Assembly (NCBI RefSeq): GCF_025847235.1
Contig: NZ_JAOZEW010000003.1
Location: 248,001 to 312,000 of the forward strand
DNA: 64,000 bases
Reading direction: 5' to 3'
From: Flavobacterium shii
GTDB taxonomy: Bacteria; Bacteroidota; Bacteroidia; Flavobacteriales; Flavobacteriaceae
The notes under the pieces are model-generated. The model worked only from the letters and a program-made list of their open reading frames with translations. It had not been told where the DNA came from and ran no database searches. The position numbers and the translations under genes were made by a program. The number at the start of each line of letters is the position of its first letter. The first letter of the stretch is position 1. Positions 53,148 to 62,047 of this stretch are shown in pieces.

Positions 53148-54431
53148 CTATTTAATCAATTGTGCTAACTGCTTCGTTAGATTTTTTCTAGAATACTGTT
53201 GCAATCCTACTCCGTTTGCTTGTAGTTTCCCTTCTAAGAATTGATTATAAAAATCCAAAATTACACTTTTTAATTTCATTTTTTCAGAATAGTCAAAAAA
53301 CACTCCTGTATTTGTCTGAGTTATAATATCTGAGAAATCAGAACCCTTAGGTCCAATTGCGATTATTGGTCTATTAGAAACCATGTATTCAAACAACTTA
53401 CCAGGAATAATACTCTTGGTATCTTCTGAATTGATTTCGATTAATAATAAAACCTGAGATTTTTTTTGATGTGCAATAGCTTCGTTGTGCGAAACATAAC
53501 CTAAATTATTCAAGTAATCATTAAGCTTGAACCTAGCAATTGTTTCTAATACTTCCTGACTTACTGCTCCAATTAATTTTATCTCTAAATGCTGCTTGAA
53601 TTCAGGAATTTCCTGTAATAACTCAACCAAACATTCCCATAAAAAAAGCGGATTCCTTTCGGATAAGAAAGAACCAATATGTGCCAAAGTAAATTTGGTA
53701 TCTAATATTTGTTTCTCAACATTCTCAACATCATAACCATTGGTAATAACTTCAATAGGTTTTGTCGTGATCTCTTGAAATTCGGCTTTTGTAGTTTTAC
53801 TCGTAACAAGAATAGTATCGGCGGTATTTAAAACCTGATACTCTAATTTCTTATGTTTCCTGGCAGCATAACCCGATAAACGCAATGATTTATGATATCC
53901 TATAGTAGTCCATGGATCACGAAAATCGGCAAACCATTTTATATCTAATTTCTGTTTTAACTCTAAACCTATAAGATGCAAACTATGTGGCGGTCCAGAA
54001 GTTACAATCGTATCGATATTATTCTCGACAATATATTTCTCCAAATAAGAAACAGATGGTTTTACCCATAATACACGGGCATCTGGAATAAATAAATTAC
54101 CACGAATCCAAAGAAATGTTTTATCAAGAAACGATTGCTTTTTTTGATTTGGAATAATTCCAGAAGCAATTTTCTTTGTTTTATTTTTCGAAAAAAAAGA
54201 AGCTAATTGATACGGTTCTATAATTTTATTCTTAATAACAATTACCTTATCCGAAACCTCATTAACCAATCCTTCATCGACAATTGGATATGTTGGATTT
54301 TCAGGCACATATACAATTGGCTGAACACCAAATTCCGGCAAATATTTTACAAATTTTAACCAACGTTGTACGCCAGGTCCTCCAGCTGGTGGAAAGTAAT
54401 ATGTTATAATTAGGAGTTTCTTTTGTTCCAA
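53148..54431 (-). CDS. Glycosyltransferase family 4 protein
   Basis: 427 residues. The GT-B fold starts with ITYYFPPAGGPGVQRWLKFVKYLPEFGVQPIVYVP. The middle has WFADFRDPWTT and the donor-binding C-terminal half has LAHIGSFLSERNPLFLWECL and the E-x7-E-like EINSEDTKSIIPGKLFEYMVSNRPIIAIGP. Family GT4 retaining transferases build polysaccharide or lipid-linked sugars. Position before the Wzx-like gene fits exopolysaccharide or O-antigen assembly. Confidence 0.92.
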   Translation of the reverse strand: MEQKKLLIITYYFPPAGGPGVQRWLKFVKYLPEFGVQPIVYVPENPTYPIVDEGLVNEVSDKVIVIKNKIIEPYQLASFFSKNKTKKIASGIIPNQKKQSFLDKTFLWIRGNLFIPDARVLWVKPSVSYLEKYIVENNIDTIVTSGPPHSLHLIGLELKQKLDIKWFADFRDPWTTIGYHKSLRLSGYAARKHKKLEYQVLNTADTILVTSKTTKAEFQEITTKPIEVITNGYDVENVEKQILDTKFTLAHIGSFLSERNPLFLWECLVELLQEIPEFKQHLEIKLIGAVSQEVLETIARFKLNDYLNNLGYVSHNEAIAHQKKSQVLLLIEINSEDTKSIIPGKLFEYMVSNRPIIAIGPKGSDFSDIITQTNTGVFFDYSEKMKLKSVILDFYNQFLEGKLQANGVGLQQYSRKNLTKQLAQLIK

Positions 54432-54755
54432 GAGTTTTTATTTTTGAATAATGATTTGTGATTTCAGATTCAATTAATCATTAATCTATAATCTTAAGTT
54501 TATTTTGAATTTGAATTTGAATTTTTTCAGCTGTGCTTTACATATCAGAAACTTCAATAATTGTCATCATTCTCTCTAATCTTTCCAGATAAGAAAGTGA
54601 TTTTATTTCGGTATCCTTTCTTTTTCGATAGCCTTAATATTTGATCCAATAATTTTATCTGTTTCCATTTTCAACAAATACTAAAAAAACTCAAAAGTTT
54701 CTTGCTTTTTGAATTCCTCTGTAAAATTCACAAAGCAAGAAACTGACACTAATTA
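54432..54755. other. Intergenic region with a possible gene remnant
   Basis: 324 bases between the YfhO-type and GT4 genes. It holds the possible frameshifted remnant at 54538-54668 and a short TTGAAT triplet repeat (54507-54525). No intact gene or clear terminator. Confidence 0.6.
54538..54668 (-). pseudogene. Possible frameshifted small gene remnant
   Basis: From the ATG at 54668 the frame gives METDKIIGSNIKAIEKER and then stops at 54603. In the +1 frame it continues without a break as GYRKRKDTEIKSLSYLERLE and RMMTIIEVSDM to a stop at 54538. Both pieces are charged, helix-like and protein-like. This could be a small gene broken by one indel or a chance pair of short frames. Confidence 0.35.
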
Positions 54756-57191
54756 CTAAGACTGAGCACTAGATTTCCTTCTTTCAAAATAAATTCCTCC
54801 TATTAAAAGAAGCAACATCCCTATTGAACTAAAAAGTGTAATTGTACCTCCGGTTTTAACAACTTGTGGTTCAAATTTGAACTCTATTGTATGTTTTCCT
54901 CCCGGAACTTCCATTCCTCTCAAAACATAATTCACAGGAAAATGATCTGTAAGTTTACCATCTATATAAGCATTCCAACCTTTTCCATAATAAATCTCTG
55001 AGAATACTGCCAAACCTTCATTTAAATTATCCGATTTGTATTTGATATAATTAGGTTTATAAACTTCTAATTTTATAGTTCCGTTAGCATCCCATTTCTT
55101 TTTTAATCTAGCACTTTTAAATTTAGAACCATAATCATGAATATTAAAAACAGCTACATTTTTAGTGTCCAAATGCTCTAAAGTTTTCATCTCTGCATCG
55201 GCTGTATTAACCAATTTCAAATCTTTTACAAACCAAGCATTACCATTGGCATCTGGATTTATTGTTGGAAATTCCTGACCTTCTTTATTTACCTGAATAA
55301 CATACTTAACATTAAGCATATTAAGAATTTCTAAATTATTTTTAGAAATTTGATAATCAAACAATTGTTGCATTCTTCTAGGTCTTACCGCACTATATCC
55401 TCCAATTGTTTTATGGAAATAAGATGTTCTTCCTTGTAATTGTCCCTGAACATCAAATACGCGGTAAACCGAAGTATCCTTTAAAATTTGAGTATCTGCT
55501 GGCGTTTCTTGAAAAGGAGCCGCAATTTGTACCGGACTAACGAAATCTTTTGCTGAAACATATTTTTTATCTACAAAAAATAAATCAAAAATCATAAAAA
55601 TACTAACTATTATAAGTGCCGTATTTTGTGATAATTTATTTTTGATAAAGAACCATAAGGCTCCAAAAGTAACCACTATGAAGAATCCTGAACGCAATAA
55701 ATCTGCAGAGTACAAGCTTCTTCTATCGGCTTTAAGTGCATCAACAAAATCAGGTCCGTAACTTTCTAGAAAGTAACTATCACTTGCTCCCGAGAAATTA
55801 AACATGCTTTTACTAAAAAGCAATATCAATAAAACACCTATACTAAAAACTCCTGTTTGAACCAATCCTTTTTGCTGTAACTTAGGATCAGTATCTTTTA
55901 GTTTGAAAAAAGATTGTAATCCCATAATTGCAAGAACAGGGAAGCATAATTCTAAAATAACCTGTATCGAAGAAACTGCTCTAAATTTATCATACATCGG
56001 AACGTAATGAATAAAAAAGTCTGTTAGTAACGAGAAATTTTTACCCCAAGAAAGTACTAAAGAAACCATTGCGCCTGAAAAGAACACATATTTAATTTTT
56101 CTGTCATCAATAAACAAAGCCAAAACTGCCAAAAAGAAAACAACAACTCCTATGTATGCTGGTGCAGAAACGATAGGTTGATCTCCCCAATATGTTGGCA
56201 TTGCTGAAACAAAATCCTGAGCTTGTCCTTCCGGAACTCCTTGCCCAATCATGAATTCATACATTTTACTATCTGTACCTACAGGTTCATGGCTAGAACC
56301 TCCAAAAAGTCTTGGTGCAATTAAATTAAAACTTTCGGCAATACCATAACTATATTCGGTGATATAGTCGGTTGTCATTGATGCAGTTGTTAGATTTTTA
56401 GATCCATCTGGATTGAAAGTCAATTCACTTTTATCACGAATACTAAAACTAGCATATTCGGATGTAGCCAATAAATTAGTAGCATTTGCGCCTAAAGCAA
56501 AAATTCCGGCTACAGCCAAAACTCCAAATGATATTAAAAGTGGCTTATATTCTTTCTCTTTAATAAAATTAAAAGCGTAATATCCTGAAAGAATCAATAA
56601 GAAAATCAATAAGTAATAAGTCATTTGGAAGTGGTTGGCATTGATCTCCAACGCTACCGCAAACATGGTGAGCAAACCTCCGAGAATATATTTTTTCTGA
56701 AAAACGAGTATAAATCCGGCAATAACCAGTGGCATATATGCAATAGCATGTGCTTTGGCATTATGTCCAACTCCTAGAATAATAATTAAATATGTAGAAA
56801 AACCAAAAGCTAGTGCTCCTATAAATGCTTTAAGAGGATCGATTTTTAAAACCAATAACAACCCATAAAACCCTAAGAAATAAAGGAAAAGATAATCGGC
56901 AGGACGAGGTAAAAATCGTAAAGCGTCATCTATTTTCCCTACATAATCATGTGGATAATTAGCCCCTAATTGATAAGTAGGCATTCCGCCGAAAGCCGAA
57001 TTTGTCCAATAAGGTTCAGAATGTTCAGTTGCTCTGAAATCATTTTGCTCTTTGGCCATTCCGGTATATTGTGCAATATCCGATTGAAAAATCTGTTTTC
57101 CTTGTAATACAGGATAAAAATAAATTAAAGAAACGAGTACAAATCCCAATATAACAAGGGCATGCGGATAAAGCTTATTTATTACTTTCAA
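54756..57191 (-). CDS. YfhO family membrane protein
   Basis: 811 residues. About twelve membrane helices fill the N-terminal two thirds. The extracytoplasmic loop after helix 1 has the acidic QSDIAQYTGMAKEQNDFRA and WTNSAFGGMPTYQLGANYPHDYVG. The C-terminal third is a soluble beta-rich domain with YYGKGWNAYIDGKLTDHFPVNYVLRGMEVPGGKHTIEFKF, which is diagnostic of YfhO proteins, followed by a last helix. YfhO-type GT-C enzymes add sugars to lipoteichoic acid in Gram-positive bacteria; here it probably transfers a sugar to an envelope polymer. A TAAATTTG (57243-57236) upstream may be its -7 box. Confidence 0.92.
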   Translation of the reverse strand: MKVINKLYPHALVILGFVLVSLIYFYPVLQGKQIFQSDIAQYTGMAKEQNDFRATEHSEPYWTNSAFGGMPTYQLGANYPHDYVGKIDDALRFLPRPADYLFLYFLGFYGLLLVLKIDPLKAFIGALAFGFSTYLIIILGVGHNAKAHAIAYMPLVIAGFILVFQKKYILGGLLTMFAVALEINANHFQMTYYLLIFLLILSGYYAFNFIKEKEYKPLLISFGVLAVAGIFALGANATNLLATSEYASFSIRDKSELTFNPDGSKNLTTASMTTDYITEYSYGIAESFNLIAPRLFGGSSHEPVGTDSKMYEFMIGQGVPEGQAQDFVSAMPTYWGDQPIVSAPAYIGVVVFFLAVLALFIDDRKIKYVFFSGAMVSLVLSWGKNFSLLTDFFIHYVPMYDKFRAVSSIQVILELCFPVLAIMGLQSFFKLKDTDPKLQQKGLVQTGVFSIGVLLILLFSKSMFNFSGASDSYFLESYGPDFVDALKADRRSLYSADLLRSGFFIVVTFGALWFFIKNKLSQNTALIIVSIFMIFDLFFVDKKYVSAKDFVSPVQIAAPFQETPADTQILKDTSVYRVFDVQGQLQGRTSYFHKTIGGYSAVRPRRMQQLFDYQISKNNLEILNMLNVKYVIQVNKEGQEFPTINPDANGNAWFVKDLKLVNTADAEMKTLEHLDTKNVAVFNIHDYGSKFKSARLKKKWDANGTIKLEVYKPNYIKYKSDNLNEGLAVFSEIYYGKGWNAYIDGKLTDHFPVNYVLRGMEVPGGKHTIEFKFEPQVVKTGGTITLFSSIGMLLLLIGGIYFERRKSSAQS

Positions 57192-57235
57192 TTTTGGTAG
57201 GTTTGGTTAAGGATGAAAATCTATTTATTCGATCA

Positions 57236-57263
57236 CAAATTTAATCTATTTCTTCGTAATCAA
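57236..57263 (-). promoter_or_regulatory. Predicted promoter of the YfhO gene
   Basis: On the minus strand TTG (57263-57261), a 17-base spacer and TAAATTTG (57243-57236). The -7 box overlaps the stop codon of the upstream DUF4834 gene. Confidence 0.4.
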
Positions 57264-57534
57264 CGTAATCACCGACTTTTTTGGTTTCACGCGGTTTTTT
57301 CGCATTAGCGGTATCAATTATCACCTCATCATTTGTTCTGGTTTTTTGCCATGAATTATTTTGTTGCTGCTGTGTATATTGTTGTTGCTGTCTCTGAAAA
57401 TTCTCTCCTGCTTTATCTACCACTTTCTTTACTAAAACTGGCAAAAATAATTTTGCCAAGAATCTAAAAATGTAATAAAAAGCAATCATATAAAAAATTG
57501 CTTTTATAAGACCTGAAAAAGATGCTGTTTGCAT
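57241..57534 (-). CDS. DUF4834 family membrane protein
   Basis: 97 residues from the ATG at 57534 (MQTASFSGLIKAIFYMIAFYYIFRFLAKLF); ATGs at 57540 and 57576 are alternatives. One membrane helix is followed by a Gln-rich linker (FQRQQQQYTQQQQNNSW) and an acidic C-terminus (VGDYVDYEEID). This is the DUF4834 pattern, a small family of Bacteroidota. Function is unknown. It is 49 bases ahead of the YfhO gene in the same direction. Confidence 0.82.
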   Translation of the reverse strand: MQTASFSGLIKAIFYMIAFYYIFRFLAKLFLPVLVKKVVDKAGENFQRQQQQYTQQQQNNSWQKTRTNDEVIIDTANAKKPRETKKVGDYVDYEEID

Positions 57535-57614
57535 AATCATATAATTTTTTTCAAAAATAATAAATCCATTCTTCAAAATTAAGATATCAATCTTAAATAA
57601 ATAATAAAATATAG

Positions 57615-57622
57615 TACATTTG
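57615..57622 (+). promoter_or_regulatory. Predicted -7 box for the 57658 gene
   Basis: TACATTTG matches TAnnTTTG. It would start transcription near 57628, so translation begins at the ATG at 57658 and not at the earlier ATG at 57625. Confidence 0.5.
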
Positions 57623-57657
57623 AAATGCGTTATTACTTTTTAACTAAAAAAAATAAT

Positions 57658-58650
57658 ATGTTTAAAATCAAAAACTTGATTATTTCCTGCGTTTTATTAA
57701 CGCCTTATCTTTTTTTCGGCCAACATACCGATGTAATCAACTCAAACCGTCCTGGTGAAACAATGTCGGCATTTGCTGTAGGAAAATCAGTAATCCAAGC
57801 TGAAGTTGGCGTATACGGAATCAATGAAAAACATAATTTATTAAATTACGACGCTAGTGGTTTCGGAACAGATTTAACACTTCGCTGGGGACTTTTTCGT
57901 GAGCAATTGGAACTTATTGCCGATTTGCAATATCAAATGGAAGATTACAGCACTCCCTATAGTAGCTACAAAAAAAATGATTTTAAACAGACTATATTAG
58001 GAGCAAAATATTTAATCTACGATCCGTTTAAAAACTACGAAAAGAAAACCAATATATATAGCTGGAAAGGTAATCAACGATTCAATTGGCATCAATTAAT
58101 TCCTGCAGTTTCTGTTTTTGCAGGAGCAAACTTTACTTTTGCAGGTAATCCTTATGCCTTTACAAAAGAATCTAGCATTTCTCCAAAAATCATGTTGATT
58201 ACTCAAAACCATTTAGGTGATGGAAAATGGGTATTTGTAACTAATATTATTGCTGATTACATCACAACCGATTATCCAAGTTATGGATATGTATTAACGC
58301 TTACGAGAGGTTTTAATGATAAATGGTCTGGTTTTGTAGAAAATCAAGGCTACAAAAGCGACTTTTATAGCGATTGTATCGTGAGAGGTGGTGCTGCATA
58401 TTTGTTAAATAAAAACATGCAAATCGATGCTTCTTTAAGCACAAACTTTAAAGACACTCCCTCTATTTTTTACGGAGGTGTTGGGTTTTCATGGCGTTAT
58501 GATGCCAAGTATAAAGAGGTTCAAATGAGCTTTAAAGACGGAAAAGACAAAAAAGGGAAGAAAGGAAAGAAAGATAAAAAAAGTAAAAAGCAAACAGACG
58601 AAGAAGATTATATGAAAATGGAGCAAAAACGAAAAGCTACTTTTGAATAA
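57658..58650 (+). CDS. Outer-membrane beta-barrel, phenol-MetA-like
   Basis: 330 residues from the ATG at 57658. A signal peptide (IISCVLLTPYLFFGQ) is followed by a barrel-like region that begins NSNRPGETMSAFAVGKSVIQAEVGVYG, similar to the group labelled putative MetA-pathway of phenol degradation or simply transporter. Alternating aromatic strands run to about residue 290 (VGFSWRYDA). The last 45 residues are a very lysine-rich tail (KDGKDKKGKKGKKDKKSKKQ). It likely sits in the outer membrane; no substrate is known. Confidence 0.7.
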   Translation: MFKIKNLIISCVLLTPYLFFGQHTDVINSNRPGETMSAFAVGKSVIQAEVGVYGINEKHNLLNYDASGFGTDLTLRWGLFREQLELIADLQYQMEDYSTPYSSYKKNDFKQTILGAKYLIYDPFKNYEKKTNIYSWKGNQRFNWHQLIPAVSVFAGANFTFAGNPYAFTKESSISPKIMLITQNHLGDGKWVFVTNIIADYITTDYPSYGYVLTLTRGFNDKWSGFVENQGYKSDFYSDCIVRGGAAYLLNKNMQIDASLSTNFKDTPSIFYGGVGFSWRYDAKYKEVQMSFKDGKDKKGKKGKKDKKSKKQTDEEDYMKMEQKRKATFE

Positions 58651-58723
58651 AATTAAGCCTAAAACAAGAACTACTATCTCCTAAAAAAACAGGAATATTT
58701 TTAAAATAAACAATACAATCTTA

Positions 58724-59842
58724 ATGATTACAATACAAGAAGCTAAGTCTAAAAAGGAATTAACCGAATTTATAAAATTTCCTTTCTCATTATATAAAGA
58801 CAATAAATATTGGGTCCCACCTATTATTGCCGATGAGTTGGAAACTTTTGATAAAACTAAAAACCCCGCTTTCGAAAATGCCGAAGCTACTTTTTTTGTC
58901 GCACATAAAAACAATGAAATAGTAGGAAGAATTGCTGCCATAATTAACTGGGATGAAGTTAATGGACAACAAAAAAAGAAAGTCCGTTTTGGCTGGTTCG
59001 ACGTTATTGATGATATTGAAGTTACCAAAGTTTTACTAGAGAAAGTATATGAATTAGGTCGAAAAAACAACCTTGAATACGTTGAAGGTCCAATGGGATT
59101 CTCTAATCTAGATAAGGTTGGCGTTTTAACCGAAGGATTTGATGAAATCGGAACCATGATTACTTGGTACAATCATCCTTATTACGCAACTCATTTTGAA
59201 CAATTGGGTTATGTTGTAGAAAAAAAATACGATGAAAGTAAATTTCCTTTTTCAAACGTAAAACCAGAATTTTTCGAAAAGGCAAATGAATTGGTAAAGA
59301 GAAGATATCAATTAAAACCGCTTAATTTCAAGACAACCAAAGAAGTTATGCCTCATGTAGATAAAATGTTTGATTTATTTAATGAGTCTTACGCTTCTTT
59401 ATCATCATTTGTAGCAATATCGGATGTGCAAAAAGAGTATTTCAAGAAAAAATATATTAGTTTTATCAATCCTGAGTTTATAAAATTCGTAGAAGATAAA
59501 GATCATAATATCGTAGCATTCAGCATTGTAATGCCTTCATTTTCGGAAGCTTTACAAAAAACTAAAGGAAAGCTGTTTCCATTCGGATTCCTTCATTTGC
59601 TTAAAGCAAAAAAACATAGTAAGGACATGATTTTTTATTTAATTGGCGTTCATCCAGAATACCAAAATAAAGCCGTAACAGCAATAATATTCAATGAATA
59701 CTACCATACTTTCAAAGAAAAGGGTATTGTAAATTGTTATAGAACTCCTGAACTTGCCGATAATGCAGCTATTCATAATTTATGGAAACACTTTAGCCCC
59801 GTAGTACACAAACGAAGAGCTACTTTTCGTAAAGAATTATAA
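58724..59842 (+). CDS. GNAT-like acyltransferase protein
   Basis: 372 residues, cytoplasmic. The N-terminal half contains FPFSLYKDNKYWVPPIIADELETF and FFVAHKNNEIVGRIAAIINW; the C-terminal half has DMIFYLIGVHPEYQNKAVTAIIFNEYYHTFKEKGI, which looks like the acetyl-CoA-binding core of GNAT enzymes. Relatives in Bacteroidota are sometimes listed as GTP cyclohydrolase, but no cyclohydrolase motif is seen. The acyl acceptor is unknown. It follows the barrel gene by 73 bases, ends at a strong terminator and faces the lipoprotein gene. Confidence 0.72.
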   Translation: MITIQEAKSKKELTEFIKFPFSLYKDNKYWVPPIIADELETFDKTKNPAFENAEATFFVAHKNNEIVGRIAAIINWDEVNGQQKKKVRFGWFDVIDDIEVTKVLLEKVYELGRKNNLEYVEGPMGFSNLDKVGVLTEGFDEIGTMITWYNHPYYATHFEQLGYVVEKKYDESKFPFSNVKPEFFEKANELVKRRYQLKPLNFKTTKEVMPHVDKMFDLFNESYASLSSFVAISDVQKEYFKKKYISFINPEFIKFVEDKDHNIVAFSIVMPSFSEALQKTKGKLFPFGFLHLLKAKKHSKDMIFYLIGVHPEYQNKAVTAIIFNEYYHTFKEKGIVNCYRTPELADNAAIHNLWKHFSPVVHKRRATFRKEL

Positions 59843-59847
59843 AAACC

Positions 59848-59880
59848 AAAAATCCATTCGTTATGTACGAATGGATTTTT
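59848..59880. terminator. Bidirectional terminator (stem B)
   Basis: AAAAATCCATTCGT / ACGAATGGATTTTT with a 5-base loop between two converging genes. The core stem AATCCATTCG is reused in the terminator at 60411-60435. Confidence 0.85.
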
Positions 59881-59900
59881 TTATTGCCTAAGTTTTAAAT

Positions 59901-60350
59901 CTATTTACAATCAACCTTTGATAATGTCATTTTTGCATCAAACTTCAATGTCTTTTTATCTTTAAAAACCATTTTTCCGTTTTTTTCGATAAGATCCCCG
60001 TAGCCATCAATATAAGTTGTTCCCTTTTTCAAGAAAGCAACTTCCCTTACAGAAGAAACCCCTTCGGATTGAAAAGTATAATCGGCAATGAGCGTATCTC
60101 CTTTAATAGTTCCGTTTATAGTCCCTTCATTTTTATCTTTTTCGTAAATTTTGTATATCAATTCTCCGTTTACCTCATTGCGCGAATTTGTATTCAGGGT
60201 CATTTTTATAGTATCTTTATTAATTACCGACTCGAAACATTGCTCGCCTACAGATTCTACTGCATCGAGGGTTACTTCTTCTGGCTTATTTTTTTTACAA
60301 GAAACTAATACCATTGTAAAAACTCCAATTATTAGCATTATTTTTTTCAT
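59901..60350 (-). CDS. Lipoprotein, unknown function
   Basis: 149 residues from the ATG at 60350 (MKKIMLIIGVFTMVLVSCKK, lipobox Cys18); an ATG two codons upstream (60356) is possible. The mature part is a small beta-rich domain (LNTNSRNEVNGELIYKIYEKDKNEGTINGTIKGDTLIADYTFQSEG) with a C-terminal Cys. It resembles envelope lipoproteins of Bacteroidota; no function is known. Flanked on both sides by terminators with the same stem sequence. Confidence 0.72.
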   Translation of the reverse strand: MKKIMLIIGVFTMVLVSCKKNKPEEVTLDAVESVGEQCFESVINKDTIKMTLNTNSRNEVNGELIYKIYEKDKNEGTINGTIKGDTLIADYTFQSEGVSSVREVAFLKKGTTYIDGYGDLIEKNGKMVFKDKKTLKFDAKMTLSKVDCK

Positions 60351-60410
60351 AATCATTCCGTTTAAAAGTTTGAGTGTTAAATATACTATATAAAAGTTTT
60401 AAACAAAAAA

Positions 60411-60435
60411 AATCCATTCGCATAACGAATGGATT
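60411..60435 (-). terminator. Terminator of the oxoamine synthase gene (stem B)
   Basis: AATCCATTCG / CGAATGGATT with a 5-base loop. On the minus strand it follows the 60489 stop by about 54 bases and ends in an eight-base T-run. Confidence 0.8.
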
Positions 60436-60488
60436 CTTTTATATAATCCCCATATAATCAAAAAATAATATAGGATTCAAGCTAATTA

Positions 60489-61751
60489 CTATGCATCTAA
60501 ATCAACTTTAGTTCTGCTTGCAATTTCTTTATAAGTTCCGTTTTCTAATTTTTCACGAATGGCTTCAAAAGCTACTAACGTTTCGTCAATATCACTTAAA
60601 GTATGTGATGTAGTAGGTATCATTCTTAATAGAATGATACCTTTTGGTATAACCGGATAAATTACGATTGATAAGAAGATACCGTAGTTTTCTCTTAAAT
60701 CATTTACCATTACCATTGCTTCTGGCACACTACCTTCAAGATAAACTGGAGTTACACAAGTATTTGTATCACCAATATTAAAATTTCTAGAGCGTAATCC
60801 GTTTTGTAAAGCATTTACGTTTTCCCAAAGTTTATCTTTTAATTCTGGGTGGCTACGTAACAATTCCAAACGTTTCAAAGAACCAATAGTTTGAATCATT
60901 GGTAATGCTTTTGCAAACATTTGAGAACGTAAGTTGTATTTCAAATAATCAATAATATCTTGATCTGCAGCTACAAAAGCCCCGATATTTGCCATAGATT
61001 TAGCAAAAGTAGAGAAATAAACATCTATATCATCCTGAACTCCTTGCTCCTCACCTGCTCCAGCTCCTGTTTTACCAAGTGTACCAAAACCGTGTGCATC
61101 ATCTACCAAAAGTCTGAAATTGTATTTTTGTTTAAGAGCTACGATTTCTTTTAATTTCCCTTGTTGTCCTCGCATTCCAAAAACACCTTCGGTAATAAAT
61201 AGAATACCACCACCTGTTTCAGTTGCCATTTTCGTAGCACGTTGCAGGTTTTTTTCCATACTTTCAAGATCATTGTGTTTGTATGTAAAACGTTTACCCA
61301 TGTGCAAACGAACACCATCAATAATACAAGCGTGAGAATCTACATCATATACAATGATGTCATTTTTAGTAACCAAAGCATCAATAATAGATACCATTCC
61401 CTGGTAACCAAAATTCAATAAATAAGCCGCTGGTTTCATTACAAAATCAGCCAATTCATTTTCTAATTGCTCATGATATTTAGTATGACCAGACATCATA
61501 CGCGCACCCATAGGGTAAGCTGCTCCAAACTGAGTTGCAGCATCAATATCGGCCTGACGAACTTCTGGATGATTTGCTAAACCTAAATAGTCATTCAAAC
61601 TCCAGTTTAAAATATTTTTTCCACCAAATTGCATTCTTGGACCAAGTTCACCTTCTAATTTAGGGAAAACAAAATAACCCTCAGCTTGTGAAGCCCATTT
61701 TCCTAATGGCCCTTTATTGTTCTGAATTCTTTCGAATAAATCTTTTACCAT
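60489..61751 (-). CDS. Alpha-oxoamine synthase (sphingoid/sulfonolipid base type)
   Basis: 420 residues, fold type I PLP enzyme. Visible: NILNWSLNDYLGLANHPEV, YPMGARMMSGHTKYHEQLE, the VDDAHGFGTLGKTGAG stretch with the PLP-stacking Asp and His, and the Schiff-base Lys in FSTFAKSMANIGAF. The C-terminal PKGIILLRMIPTTSHT matches serine palmitoyltransferase/AONS/KBL enzymes. The LNFGYQGMVSIIDALV and overall size best fit a serine palmitoyltransferase-like or cysteate-acyltransferase role, making the backbone of sphingolipids or sulfonolipids in the envelope. Glycine C-acetyltransferase or biotin synthesis (BioF) are alternatives; no bio or threonine genes are near. Confidence 0.85.
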   Translation of the reverse strand: MVKDLFERIQNNKGPLGKWASQAEGYFVFPKLEGELGPRMQFGGKNILNWSLNDYLGLANHPEVRQADIDAATQFGAAYPMGARMMSGHTKYHEQLENELADFVMKPAAYLLNFGYQGMVSIIDALVTKNDIIVYDVDSHACIIDGVRLHMGKRFTYKHNDLESMEKNLQRATKMATETGGGILFITEGVFGMRGQQGKLKEIVALKQKYNFRLLVDDAHGFGTLGKTGAGAGEEQGVQDDIDVYFSTFAKSMANIGAFVAADQDIIDYLKYNLRSQMFAKALPMIQTIGSLKRLELLRSHPELKDKLWENVNALQNGLRSRNFNIGDTNTCVTPVYLEGSVPEAMVMVNDLRENYGIFLSIVIYPVIPKGIILLRMIPTTSHTLSDIDETLVAFEAIREKLENGTYKEIASRTKVDLDA

Positions 61752-61791
61752 AAATATATTTTGAAGTAATAATTTTAATTTAAACAGCGTG

Positions 61792-61799
61792 CAAAAATA
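61792..61799 (-). promoter_or_regulatory. Predicted -7 box of the oxoamine synthase gene
   Basis: Minus-strand TATTTTTG matches TAnnTTTG, 40 bases before the ATG at 61751. Confidence 0.4.
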
Positions 61800-61967
61800 A
61801 TGATTATTATTCTAAAATAGAGTTAGCCAATTATTTTTATTAAAAAATATTCTGAATATCAATATTCAATGAATTAATCACATCGGAAAGCATTTTATTT
61901 AACAAGATTAAACGCGAACATAAAAATAAAAGTCAATTAAATTTAGCTATAATCTTGTAAATAACAC

Positions 61968-62011
61968 ATGACTTTTGTCATAACAAAAGACAAAACAGTC
62001 TTTTAAATTTG
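61968..62011 (+). promoter_or_regulatory. FNR/CRP-type site and -7 box of nirK
   Basis: ATGAC-TTTT-GTCAT (61968-61981) is a perfect palindrome with the half-site spacing of FNR-family sites (TGAC-N4-GTCA). The -7 box TAAATTTG follows at 62004-62011. With transcription starting about 6 bases behind the box, the palindrome is centred near -42, the class II activator position. The nirK ATG is at 62048. Confidence 0.65.
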
Positions 62012-62047
62012 TTTTAGATTTAAAAACTAAAATAAACCAAATTTATT

